The notes under the pieces are model-generated. The model was not told where the DNA came from. It was given only the letters and a program-made list of their open reading frames with translations, and did not search any database. Below are positions 1 through 5,071 of a stretch of DNA of 5,071 nucleotides, in pieces. Origin of the DNA: an uncultured Collinsella sp. (GTDB taxonomy: Bacteria > Actinomycetota > Coriobacteriia > Coriobacteriales > Coriobacteriaceae); NCBI GenBank assembly GCA_902491135.1, contig CABUGR010000111.1:1-5071 (forward strand), given 5' to 3'. A program made the position numbers and the translations under genes. Within the stretch, counting starts at the first letter, position 1. Every line of letters begins with the position of its first letter.

Positions 1-1488
1 GGCCGTGGTGGAAGAATCGCCAATGATGGAGCCCATGAGCAGGGCGATGATCGGCAGCTTGGCGCCGCAGGGGATGAACGTGGTGGTCATGACCGTCATG
101 CGGCGGTCCTTCTCGTTCTCGATGGTCTTGGTGGCCATGACGCCGGGGACGCCGCAGCCCGAGGACACGAGCATGGGGATGAACGACTTACCGGACAGGC
201 CAAAGCGGCGAAACACGCGGTCCATGATAAAGGCGACGCGGGCCATGTAGCCGCAGTCCTCCAGGAAGGACAGCATCACGAACAACAGGAACATCTGCGG
301 GACAAAGCCCATGATGGCGCCGATGCCGGCCACGATACCGTCGCAGACAAGGGAGTCAACAAGACCGCCGTCCTCGGTGCCGCCCGCCACAAGGGCGTCA
401 TGCACCGCGGTGGTGATACCCGGGACATAGGGGCCGTACTGCGCCGGGTCGACCGAGTCGGCATCGTCGCCCGCAGCCTCGACGGCTGCATCGTAGGCAT
501 CGCGGCCCTGACCGAGCACATACCAACCGTCGGTGCCAAAGAGCTGGTCGTTGGTGAAGTCGGTCACCGTGCCGCCCAGGGTGGAAACGGCGATGTAGTA
601 CACGCAGAACATGATGACCACAAAGATCGGCAAGCCCAGGATACGGTTGGTAACCACACGGTCGATCTTCTCGGAGGTGCTCATCTTGGCCGGGGCCTTG
701 GTGAGGCACTCATCGATGATGTGCGCGATGACGCCATAGCGCTCACCGGTGATGATGGACTCGGCATCGTCGTCGCAGTCCTGCTCGCACTGGGCGACCA
801 GCTCCTCCACGCGAGCGGCCTTCTCCTTGGTGAGGTTGATGAGCTTGCAGGCGTCTGCATCACGCTCGAACAGCTTGACGGCGTAATAACGACGCTTGTT
901 AGCGGGAACGCTCGCCGGCAGGTTGTTCTCGATGTGGTCCAGAACGTCCTCGATGGAGGAGTCGAACTTGTGCTCCGGCACCTCGCCCTTGGAAGCAGCG
1001 GACTTCTTAACCTGCTCGAACAGCTCCTTGATGCCCTTGTTCTTAAGGGCCGAGATCATCATGACCGGGCAGCCGAGCTTCTTGGAGAGCTTGTCCGTGT
1101 CGATCTTATCGCCGTTCTTCTCGACCAGGTCGGCCATGTTGAGGGCAACGACCACGGGCAGGCCGGTCTCGATAACCTGAAGCGCCAGGTACAGGTTACG
1201 CTCGAGGTTGGTGGCATCGACGACTTGGACGACAACATCGGGCTCGCCGCTCATGAGGTAATCGCGCGAGCACTGCTCCTCGGGGCTGTAGGGGGAAAGC
1301 GAGTAGATGCCGGGGAGGTCCGTGATGGTAACGTTCTTGTCGCTTAGGAGCTTGGCCTCCTTTTTCTCAACCGTGACGCCGGGCCAGTTGCCAACGTAGC
1401 CGTTGGCGCCGGTGATCAGGTTGAAAAGCGTGGTCTTGCCGCAGTTGGGGTTACCCGCCAGCGCGACATGGATCTGAGAATCCGCCAT
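1..1488 (-). CDS. feoB: FeoB ferrous iron transport protein, N-terminal 496 residues (runs off left edge)
   Basis: FeoB is an inner-membrane ferrous iron permease with a cytosolic N-terminal GTPase domain. The frame is open from the ATG at 1488 to base 1. All the G motifs are visible: G1 GNPNCGKT (residues 12-19), G2 around GNWPGVT (33-39), G3 DLPG (57-60), G4 NMAD (117-120) and G5 around SA (146-147). A helical spacer domain follows, then membrane segments at about 281-303 and 380-412. The FeoB core signatures are GCGVPGVMATKT (444-455) and PCGAKLPI (473-480). Roughly the last 200-300 residues lie outside the window. The start is supported by an AAGGA-like site just upstream and by the close lead into G1. 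It is the third gene of the feo operon, 123 bp after the canonical feoA. Oddity: the segment after the first membrane helix (about 314-372) looks 35-40 residues longer than I recall for E. coli FeoB and is Asp-rich. Identification is certain from the motifs; the C-terminus cannot be judged. Confidence 0.96.
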   Translation of the reverse strand, partial: MADSQIHVALAGNPNCGKTTLFNLITGANGYVGNWPGVTVEKKEAKLLSDKNVTITDLPGIYSLSPYSPEEQCSRDYLMSGEPDVVVQVVDATNLERNLYLALQVIETGLPVVVALNMADLVEKNGDKIDTDKLSKKLGCPVMMISALKNKGIKELFEQVKKSAASKGEVPEHKFDSSIEDVLDHIENNLPASVPANKRRYYAVKLFERDADACKLINLTKEKAARVEELVAQCEQDCDDDAESIITGERYGVIAHIIDECLTKAPAKMSTSEKIDRVVTNRILGLPIFVVIMFCVYYIAVSTLGGTVTDFTNDQLFGTDGWYVLGQGRDAYDAAVEAAGDDADSVDPAQYGPYVPGITTAVHDALVAGGTEDGGLVDSLVCDGIVAGIGAIMGFVPQMFLLFVMLSFLEDCGYMARVAFIMDRVFRRFGLSGKSFIPMLVSSGCGVPGVMATKTIENEKDRRMTVMTTTFIPCGAKLPIIALLMGSIIGDSSTTA

Positions 1489-1556
1489 TCAATCCTTCTT
1501 CCTTGTGTGCCTGTGCTGCTTTCTCCGCGCAGGCTGGATAATGTGCTTCAAAGATG

Positions 1557-1592
1557 CTGCATTAAGTTAGAAAAACCTAACTTTATCTGCAG
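1557..1592. promoter_or_regulatory. Dyad in the feoA-feoB gap (possible operator or mRNA hairpin)
   Basis: A two-part inverted repeat lies in the 123-bp gap before feoB. The outer arms are CTGCA (1557-1561) and TGCAG (1588-1592). The inner arms are AAGTTAG (1564-1570) and CTAACTT (1577-1583), around a 6-base A-rich centre. All 12 arm bases pair, with an uneven internal loop of 2 versus 4 bases. The GTTAG/CTAAC halves recall the TTAGGTTAG half-site of DtxR/IdeR-family metal regulators, but the spacing differs, so the regulator is not assigned. As RNA on the feo transcript it could also form a hairpin with a U-rich loop that separates feoA from feoB expression. Confidence 0.5.
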
Positions 1593-1611
1593 AAATATGC
1601 GCCGCGAGTCC

Positions 1612-1833
1612 TTACTGGACCTCGACGACGGCGGCCTCCTCCTTGCGGATGGAAAGCTCGTAGCCGCGCACGTTGATCTCGACCGGATCACCGAGCGGTG
1701 CAACCTTCACGACCTTGAACGAAGTGCCCTTGATGAGCCCCAGGTCCATAAGGTGGCGGCGAAGCGCACCCTCACCGTGAAGCTTGACGATGGTGGAGCT
1801 CTCGCCCACCTTAACGTCACCCAACGTCTTCAT
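1612..1833 (-). CDS. feoA: FeoA, canonical ferrous iron transport protein A (73 aa)
   Basis: FeoA is a small cytosolic SH3-like protein that supports FeoB-dependent ferrous iron uptake. The 73 residues cover the whole domain at the usual family length. The conserved signatures are in order: an N-terminal L-x-x-V-x-x-GE (residues 4-11), RHLMDLGLIKGT (26-37), VAPLGDPVEI (44-53) and VRGYELSIRKEEA (55-67). The ATG at 1833 is preceded by a strong AAAGGGGG ribosome binding site with about 8 bases of spacing, which fixes the start. It lies 40 bp after the other feoA and 123 bp before feoB on the same strand, so it is the middle gene of a feoA-feoA-feoB operon. It is the more typical of the two FeoA proteins and the likelier direct partner of FeoB; that assignment is inference. 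Confidence 0.95.
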   Translation of the reverse strand: MKTLGDVKVGESSTIVKLHGEGALRRHLMDLGLIKGTSFKVVKVAPLGDPVEINVRGYELSIRKEEAAVVEVQ

Positions 1834-1873
1834 TTACTTGTCCCCCTTTCAGTGCGTACAGAAATGCCGTCGA

Positions 1874-2116
1874 CTAACCGACAGTCATGATGTGCATGGC
1901 AACCTTGGAATCGATGCCAAAGCGTGCGCCCAGCACCGTGACGATGATATTGGCGCCACTCGAGCTCACCACGTGGATTTCGTTGCCCTCGACAAAGCCG
2001 AGGTCCTTGAGGTGGTGCTTCATGTCCTCATTGCCCTTTACACGAGACACGCGCACGGTTTCGCCCGCTTTTACCATCGAAAGCGGCATGGCCGGCATCT
2101 GCGGTCCGCAAGACAT
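1874..2116 (-). CDS. feoA: FeoA-like protein, divergent paralog (80 aa), first gene of feo operon
   Basis: This is a second FeoA-domain protein, clearly different in sequence from its neighbour. The SH3-like domain runs from about residue 12 to the end: LSMVKAGETV (12-21), then HHLKDLGFVEGNEI (34-47), a short loop, and VLGARFGIDSKVA (61-73). It lacks the APLGDP motif of the canonical FeoA and has SSSGANIIV in its place. A short extension, MSCGPQMPAMP, precedes the domain and contains a cysteine. Internal Met codons at 7, 10 and 14 could be starts, but the ATG at 2116 has the best ribosome binding site (AGGAG, about 6 bases away), so I keep the longer form. It begins about 40 bp after the inverted repeat at 2158-2213. 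Its role may be regulatory or as a second FeoB partner; the sequence does not decide this. Confidence 0.9.
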   Translation of the reverse strand: MSCGPQMPAMPLSMVKAGETVRVSRVKGNEDMKHHLKDLGFVEGNEIHVVSSSGANIIVTVLGARFGIDSKVAMHIMTVG

Positions 2117-2157
2117 GAGTTGCTCCTAACGTCAGTTCGTCCTCAACATCGACGCGT

Positions 2158-2213
2158 AAAAAGTTAACCACGTCTATGTTCGCTATAGTAAACTAGCACG
2201 TGGTTAACTTTTT
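2158..2213. promoter_or_regulatory. Perfect 15-bp inverted repeat flanking the putative feo promoter
   Basis: The left arm AAAAAGTTAACCACG (2158-2172) and the right arm CGTGGTTAACTTTTT (2199-2213) are exact reverse complements, separated by 26 AT-rich bases. Each arm carries GTTAAC, and the two GTTAAC cores are 40 bp apart, close to four helical turns, so they would lie on nearly the same DNA face. The spacer holds TATAGT on the plus strand and overlapping TACTAT/TATAGC on the minus strand, which could serve as a -10 element for feoA; no convincing -35 is visible. The block is just upstream of the first feo gene, so I read it as a paired operator around the feo promoter. A 15-bp stem with a 26-base loop in RNA is the alternative. 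Confidence 0.6.
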
Positions 2214-2259
2214 GGAAAGGGTCCCCATTCAGATTTCGAAAAAGTTTCCTATACGAAAC

Positions 2260-2295
2260 AAAAAGGCGCGGCAAAGGACCATCCTTTACCGCGCC
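2260..2295 (-). terminator. Intrinsic terminator of the HPr gene
   Basis: A stem of GGCGCGG plus AAAGGA (2265-2278) pairs with TCCTTT plus CCGCGCC (2282-2295), with a single C/A mismatch and a 3-base loop. Read on the minus strand the stem is followed directly by TTTTT (2264-2260). It starts 9 bases after the HPr stop codon, so it ends the HPr transcript before the feo control region. Confidence 0.9.
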
Positions 2296-2304
2296 CTATC
2301 ATGC

Positions 2305-2553
2305 TTAGAGCGAGAGATTTCTGATCGATGTGACACAGGAGGCCTCATCCACGCCCGAAACGCGGAACACGATGTCCTCGCCACATTCGCCACAGAGTGC
2401 CATGAGTCCTATAACGTCGCGGCCGTCAGTATGGCGGTCGCCGATGCTGACCGACACGTCGCTACGATGCTTGGCAATGATGTCATAGAGCAACGCAACC
2501 GGGCGGGCATGTAGTCCCAACGGATCTTTAATCGTCTTTGTAAACTCGACCAT
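2305..2553 (-). CDS. ptsH: HPr-family phosphocarrier protein (82 aa) with Asp at the Ser46 position
   Basis: HPr is the small cytosolic protein that passes phosphate from enzyme I to sugar-specific EII components of the phosphotransferase system. The active-site block DPLGLHARPVA (residues 10-20) has the catalytic His15 and Arg17. The second conserved block, RDVIGLMAL (45-53), aligns without gaps to the KSIMGVMSL region of B. subtilis HPr. In that alignment the regulatory Ser46 is Asp46 (bases 2416-2418), a charge like that of phosphoserine. A CGEC motif (54-57) follows and is not typical of HPr. The length of 82 is slightly short for the family (about 85-88). An in-frame ATG at 2598 would add 15 residues, but the one at 2553 has a strong Shine-Dalgarno and puts His at position 15, so I chose it. 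It is a single-gene unit between two terminators, with no enzyme I or HPr kinase nearby. It may be the main HPr or a specialised paralog. Confidence 0.87.
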   Translation of the reverse strand: MVEFTKTIKDPLGLHARPVALLYDIIAKHRSDVSVSIGDRHTDGRDVIGLMALCGECGEDIVFRVSGVDEASCVTSIRNLSL

Positions 2554-2555
2554 GT

Positions 2556-2563
2556 CCCCTCCC
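2556..2563 (-). promoter_or_regulatory. Ribosome binding site that decides the HPr start
   Basis: On the minus strand GGGAGGGG lies 2 bases before the ATG at 2553, with the core GGAGG 4 bases away. The other in-frame Met codons, at 2598 and 2577, have no comparable site. This supports an 82-residue protein beginning MVEFTKTI. Confidence 0.7.
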
Positions 2564-2607
2564 ACGACATCGCACATTCGGCCGGCAAACCCAGCCACGT
2601 GGTAGTT

Positions 2608-2613
2608 ATTGTA
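2608..2613 (-). promoter_or_regulatory. Possible -10 element for the HPr gene
   Basis: TACAAT on the minus strand matches the -10 consensus at 5 of 6 bases. It would place the transcript start near 2600 and give a leader of about 47 bases before the ATG at 2553. No good -35 is seen at 16-18 bases; TTTAACA occurs closer than usual. The assignment is weak and rests on position and one hexamer. Confidence 0.3.
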
Positions 2614-2651
2614 GCGTTAGATGCTTGTTAAAGCCCGCCAGAAGGCTCAAC

Positions 2652-2699
2652 CGGAAAGTGCGTCCCATTATTTGGCTGGATTCTGGGTCGCAGTTTCCG
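2652..2699. repeat. Palindromic interspersed repeat, copy 1
   Basis: The left arm CGGAAAGTGCGTCCC (2652-2666) is the near reverse complement of the right arm GGGTCGCAGTTTCCG (2685-2699): 13 of 15 positions pair, around an 18-base centre. The same unit returns 62 bp further on (2714-2761). It lies between the HPr gene and the aspS terminator, outside any gene. It has the look of a REP-like intergenic palindrome; a role in mRNA stability or protein binding is only a guess. Confidence 0.75.
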
Positions 2700-2713
2700 C
2701 TGAGCGACCCTGG

Positions 2714-2761
2714 CGGAAAGTACATCCCATTCTGGACGCAAATTCCGGGACGCAGTTTCCT
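2714..2761. repeat. Palindromic interspersed repeat, copy 2
   Basis: This is the second copy in the same orientation. It shares CGGAAAGT, TCCCATT and CGCAGTTTCC with copy 1 at the same relative positions. Its own arms, GGAAAGTACATCCC (2715-2728) and GGGACGCAGTTTCC (2747-2760), pair with three mismatches. Between the copies, 2700-2713 is not part of the repeat. The stretch from 2762 to the aspS terminator holds nothing I recognise. Confidence 0.75.
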
Positions 2762-2801
2762 CGACGTCCGGTCACCCCATGCCCTCACAACCTCGGCGCA
2801 T

Positions 2802-2836
2802 AAAAAACGAGGGAAGGCACGCGTCCTTCCCTCGTT
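2802..2836 (-). terminator. Intrinsic terminator of aspS
   Basis: A perfect 12-bp stem, AACGAGGGAAGG (2806-2817) with CCTTCCCTCGTT (2825-2836), closes a 7-base loop. On the minus strand it runs into TTTTTT. It lies 23 bases after the aspS stop codon and is the natural end of the aspS transcript. Confidence 0.93.
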
Positions 2837-2859
2837 ACGGGCAATATGTAGCCGCTTGC

Positions 2860-4647
2860 CTACATCAGGCGCAGGCTGACGTCCTTGAGCTGGGCGCCAC
2901 TAACGGCACTCGGGGCGCCCGACATGAGGTCGGAGCCGCTGGCCGTCTTGGGGAACGCCATGACGTCGCGGATGGAGTCGGAGCCGGTGAGCAGCATGCA
3001 CACGCGGTCCAGGCCCAGAGCGAAACCGCCCATCGGGGGCGCACCAAACTTGAGGGCCTCCATGAGGAAGCCAAACTGAGACTCGGCGCGCTCCTCGGTA
3101 AAGCCCAGGAGCTTGAGCATGGACATCTGCATCTCGGCGTTGTGGATACGCATACCGCCGCCGCCGGCCTCAAAACCGTCCATGACAAAGTCATAGGTGC
3201 AAGAACCAGCTGCCAACGGGTCGGCCTCGATCTTGGCGATGTCGGTCTCGGTCGGCAGGGTAAAGGGCTGGTGCTCGGCTGCATAGGCCTTGCGGTCCTC
3301 ATCCCAGTGGAACAGCGGGAAGTTGACGACCCACAGGAAGTCGTGGCCCTCGCGCTTGATCTCGAGCGCATTGGCCATGTGCGAGCGCATGCCGCCCAGG
3401 ATCTCGTCAGAGAGCAGGCGCGGGCCGGCGGCGAACATCACAAGGTCGCCGGGCTCGACGTCCATGCGCTCGCGCAGAGCGGCCATCTCCTCGTCCGAGA
3501 AGAACTTGACGATGGGGCTGTTGATGGAGCCATCCTCGCGGAAGGCGATCCAGGCCAGGCCCTTGGCGCCAAACGTGGAGGCCACGCCGGCGAGCTTATC
3601 GATCTTGGCACGTGCCCAGGCACCGGCGCCCTTGGCGTTGATGGCCTTGACGACAGAGCCCTCCTCATTTGCGGCGGTCGCAAAGACCTTGAACTTGGAG
3701 TTGGCAAAGATGTCGGTCAGGTCGACCAGGTGCATGCCATAGCGGGTATCGGGCTTGTCGGAGCCATAGGTGTCCATGGCATCCCAGTAGTCCATACGAC
3801 GCAGCGGCGTGGGCATCTCGACACCCATGCGACCGAAGGCATCGGCAAGAACCTCTTCGAGCGCGCTCATGACATCGTTCTGGTCCACGAAGGACATCTC
3901 GATATCGACCTGGGTGAACTCGGGCTGACGGTCGGCACGCAGGTCCTCGTCGCGGAAGCACTTGGCAACCTGGTAGTAGCGCTCGACGCCACCGACCATG
4001 AGCAGCTGCTTCAGAAGCTGCGGGCTCTGGGGCAGGGCGTAGAAGTTACCCGGCTGGATGCGGCTGGGGACGATGAAGTCGCGGGCGCCCTCGGGCGTGG
4101 ACTTGAACAGGGAGGGCGTCTCGACCTCCATGAACTCACGGTTGTGCAGCGCCTCGCGAATGGCAAAGGTGAAGTCGGAGCGCAGCTTGAGGTTGACCAT
4201 CATCTCGGGACGGCGGAGGTCCAGATAGCGATAGCGCAGACGGGTGTCCTCGCTGGTCTCGATGCCGTCCTCGATCTGGAAAGGCGGGGTGACAGACGTG
4301 TTGAGCACCTCGGCGTGGTCGGTCAGGACCTCGATCTCGCCGGTCGCGAGCTTGGCGTTGGTGGTCTCCTCGCCACGGGAGCGCACGACGCCGTGGATCT
4401 TGATGGGCCACTCGGGACGCATAGTCTCGGCGATCTTAAAGGCGTCGCCGTCGGAGTGCTCGGGGTCGAAGGTGAGCTGCGTGATGCCCTCGCGGTCGCG
4501 AAGGTCGCAGAAGATAAGGCCGCCGTGGTCACGGCGACGGCTCACCCAACCGGTGAGGGTGACCTCTTCGCCCACGTTCTCGCGGCGAAGCTCGCCGCAG
4601 GTACGGGTGTGCATGGAATGCTCGTCGATGGGACGGGTCTGGCTCAT
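2860..4647 (-). CDS. aspS: Aspartyl-tRNA synthetase (AspRS, 595 aa)
   Basis: AspRS charges tRNA with aspartate in the cytosol; it is a class IIb enzyme. The N-terminal OB-fold anticodon-binding domain (about 15-115) contains GWVSRRRDHGG (33-43) and DLRDREG (48-54). The catalytic core begins around residue 135. YRYLDLRRP (139-147) and EVETPSLFKSTPEGARDF (174-191) fit motif 1 and its surroundings. Motif 2 is FRDEDLRADRQPEFTQVD (231-248). The bacterial-type GAD insertion domain lies at about 290-425. Motif 3 is GGFALGLDRV (540-549), with the ATP-binding arginine. The length is normal for bacterial AspRS. The ATG at 4647 has GGAGG 9 bases upstream; Met12 is an alternative nearer the usual family start but has no such site. 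It is transcribed alone, with a terminator after it and divergent serB before it. His41 in RRRDHGG is the form I associate with non-discriminating AspRS (E. coli has RRRDLGS), so it may also charge tRNA-Asn. Confidence 0.98.
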   Translation of the reverse strand: MSQTRPIDEHSMHTRTCGELRRENVGEEVTLTGWVSRRRDHGGLIFCDLRDREGITQLTFDPEHSDGDAFKIAETMRPEWPIKIHGVVRSRGEETTNAKLATGEIEVLTDHAEVLNTSVTPPFQIEDGIETSEDTRLRYRYLDLRRPEMMVNLKLRSDFTFAIREALHNREFMEVETPSLFKSTPEGARDFIVPSRIQPGNFYALPQSPQLLKQLLMVGGVERYYQVAKCFRDEDLRADRQPEFTQVDIEMSFVDQNDVMSALEEVLADAFGRMGVEMPTPLRRMDYWDAMDTYGSDKPDTRYGMHLVDLTDIFANSKFKVFATAANEEGSVVKAINAKGAGAWARAKIDKLAGVASTFGAKGLAWIAFREDGSINSPIVKFFSDEEMAALRERMDVEPGDLVMFAAGPRLLSDEILGGMRSHMANALEIKREGHDFLWVVNFPLFHWDEDRKAYAAEHQPFTLPTETDIAKIEADPLAAGSCTYDFVMDGFEAGGGGMRIHNAEMQMSMLKLLGFTEERAESQFGFLMEALKFGAPPMGGFALGLDRVCMLLTGSDSIRDVMAFPKTASGSDLMSGAPSAVSGAQLKDVSLRLM

Positions 4648-4674
4648 ACCAGTGATCCTCCTTTATGGATCTGT

Positions 4675-4699
4675 GCCGCCCCGTGTCGTTCCGGGCGGC
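4675..4699 (-). promoter_or_regulatory. GC-rich hairpin in the aspS leader
   Basis: GCCGCCC (4675-4681) pairs with GGGCGGC (4693-4699) around an 11-base loop, 13 bases upstream of the aspS ribosome binding site. A second small stem, CTGCG (4720-4724) with CGCAG (4732-4736), lies further upstream, and TAAGAT (minus strand, 4758-4753) could be a -10 element. No T-box signature (TGGNACCGCG) is seen. Neither stem is followed by a T-run, so these are not terminators. The rest of the 256-bp aspS/serB gap must hold the divergent promoters, but none is convincing by eye. Confidence 0.35.
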
Positions 4700-4903
4700 G
4701 TCGTACAGATTTGCCCAGCCTGCGTAAACCGCGCAGCCAGACATGGCGTTCTATCTTATCGCACCTGTGTCGATGTGCCGCGGAAAAGTGGCTCCTGCCC
4801 AAAGACTTGACGGAGACGAAACAATTGACGCACCGCGGCCGTCGCCAACGCGCGCCACGTGCGACAATGTGCCCCAATACAACTGCACTCGGAAAGGCCC
4901 GCC

Positions 4904-5071
4904 ATGACTGCACGCCTCATCGTTATGGATATCGACTCCACGCTCATCAACCAGGAGGTCATCGACCTGTTGGGCGAGGAAGCCGGCGTAGGCGAGCAAG
5001 TGGCGAAGATCACTGAGCGCGCCATGCGCGGCGAACTGGAGTTCTGCGATGCGCTGCGCGCACGAGTGGCC
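4904..5071 (+). CDS. serB: Phosphoserine phosphatase SerB, first 56 residues (runs off right edge)
   Basis: SerB removes the phosphate from phosphoserine in the last step of serine synthesis; it is a cytosolic HAD-family enzyme. The visible 56 residues start MTARLIVMDIDSTLINQEVI. The HAD motif I DIDST (residues 9-13) has the nucleophile Asp9 and the acid/base Asp11. NQEVIDLLGEEAG (16-28) and ITERAMRGELEF (36-47) are the substrate-binding cap region typical of SerB. The catalytic domain starts at residue 4, so there is no N-terminal ACT domain, unlike many actinobacterial SerB proteins. The ATG at 4904 has GGAAAGG about 6 bases upstream. It is divergent from aspS. HAD motifs II to IV lie beyond the window, so a complete enzyme cannot be confirmed. 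Confidence 0.88.
   Translation, partial: MTARLIVMDIDSTLINQEVIDLLGEEAGVGEQVAKITERAMRGELEFCDALRARVA

Noticed and set aside
400..1347. Open frame of 315 codons on the plus strand over feoB
   Set aside because: It lies entirely opposite feoB, whose frame is confirmed by all G motifs and the membrane signatures. It shows no domain of its own.
2158..2213. Reading the 15-bp inverted repeat as a terminator
   Set aside because: The stem is AT-rich at its base and the loop is 26 bases long, and a strong terminator for the HPr gene already lies just upstream at 2260-2295. Its place before feoA fits an operator better.
2554..2598. Longer HPr start at 2598 adding 15 residues
   Set aside because: The extension has no family similarity, would shift His15 to position 30, and has no ribosome binding site, whereas the ATG at 2553 has a strong one. 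A possible -10 at 2608-2613 would also put the transcript start at about this codon.
2652..2761. CRISPR array
   Set aside because: Only two units, each an imperfect palindrome of 48 bp with variation between copies and a 14-bp gap; no cas genes are nearby.
4807..4830. Two TTGACG hexamers 18 bp apart as -35 boxes for serB
   Set aside because: Neither has a plausible -10 hexamer at 16-18 bases; the downstream sequence is GC-rich. They are left as a chance or unexplained repeat.
4648..4903. T-box riboswitch upstream of aspS
   Set aside because: No TGGNACCGCG antiterminator sequence and no terminator with a T-run in the leader; only two small GC-rich hairpins are seen.
2779..5016. Open frame of 745 codons on the plus strand, antisense to aspS
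   Set aside because: It mirrors the aspS codons in a GC-rich gene, where the opposite strand easily stays open. It has no ribosome binding site or recognisable domain, and its composition (runs of Gly, Leu, Asp, His, Val) is that of an antisense shadow. It also runs into the serB start region.

Overview
The window is GC-rich (about 60% by eye) and tightly packed. It looks like a Gram-positive Actinomycetota chromosome. The style of the proteins (tandem FeoA plus a PCGAKLP-type FeoB, a full-length bacterial AspRS, a stand-alone SerB) suggests class Coriobacteriia, Collinsella-like. That placement is an inference from memory, not a database result. All genes but the last are on the minus strand.

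Layout, read along the minus strand from right to left. aspS (4647-2860) encodes aspartyl-tRNA synthetase and ends in a strong intrinsic terminator (2802-2836). A gene-free stretch follows, with two copies of an imperfect palindromic repeat 62 bp apart (2652-2699 and 2714-2761) and a possible promoter. Next is a small single-gene unit for an HPr-family phosphocarrier (2553-2305), closed by its own terminator (2260-2295). Then comes a feo operon: a perfect 15-bp inverted repeat flanking an AT-rich core (2158-2213), a divergent feoA (2116-1874), a canonical feoA (1833-1612), a 123-bp gap with another dyad (1557-1592), and feoB (1488 to beyond the left edge, N-terminal 496 residues only). On the plus strand, divergent from aspS, the first 56 codons of serB (phosphoserine phosphatase) run off the right edge.

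Working together: FeoB is the ferrous iron permease and the two FeoA proteins are its small SH3-like partners. The two dyads, one before feoA and one before feoB, are the natural places for iron- or metal-dependent control. The HPr gene stands alone between two terminators, with no enzyme I or HPr kinase in view. aspS and serB are housekeeping genes of translation and serine biosynthesis.

Most notable points: the HPr-like protein has Asp at the position equivalent to the regulatory Ser46 and an added CxxC motif; the feo control region has an unusual symmetric structure; and FeoB has an extra acidic segment after its first membrane helix. I see no CRISPR array, mobile element, tRNA or rRNA, and no clear sign of an entirely new system.
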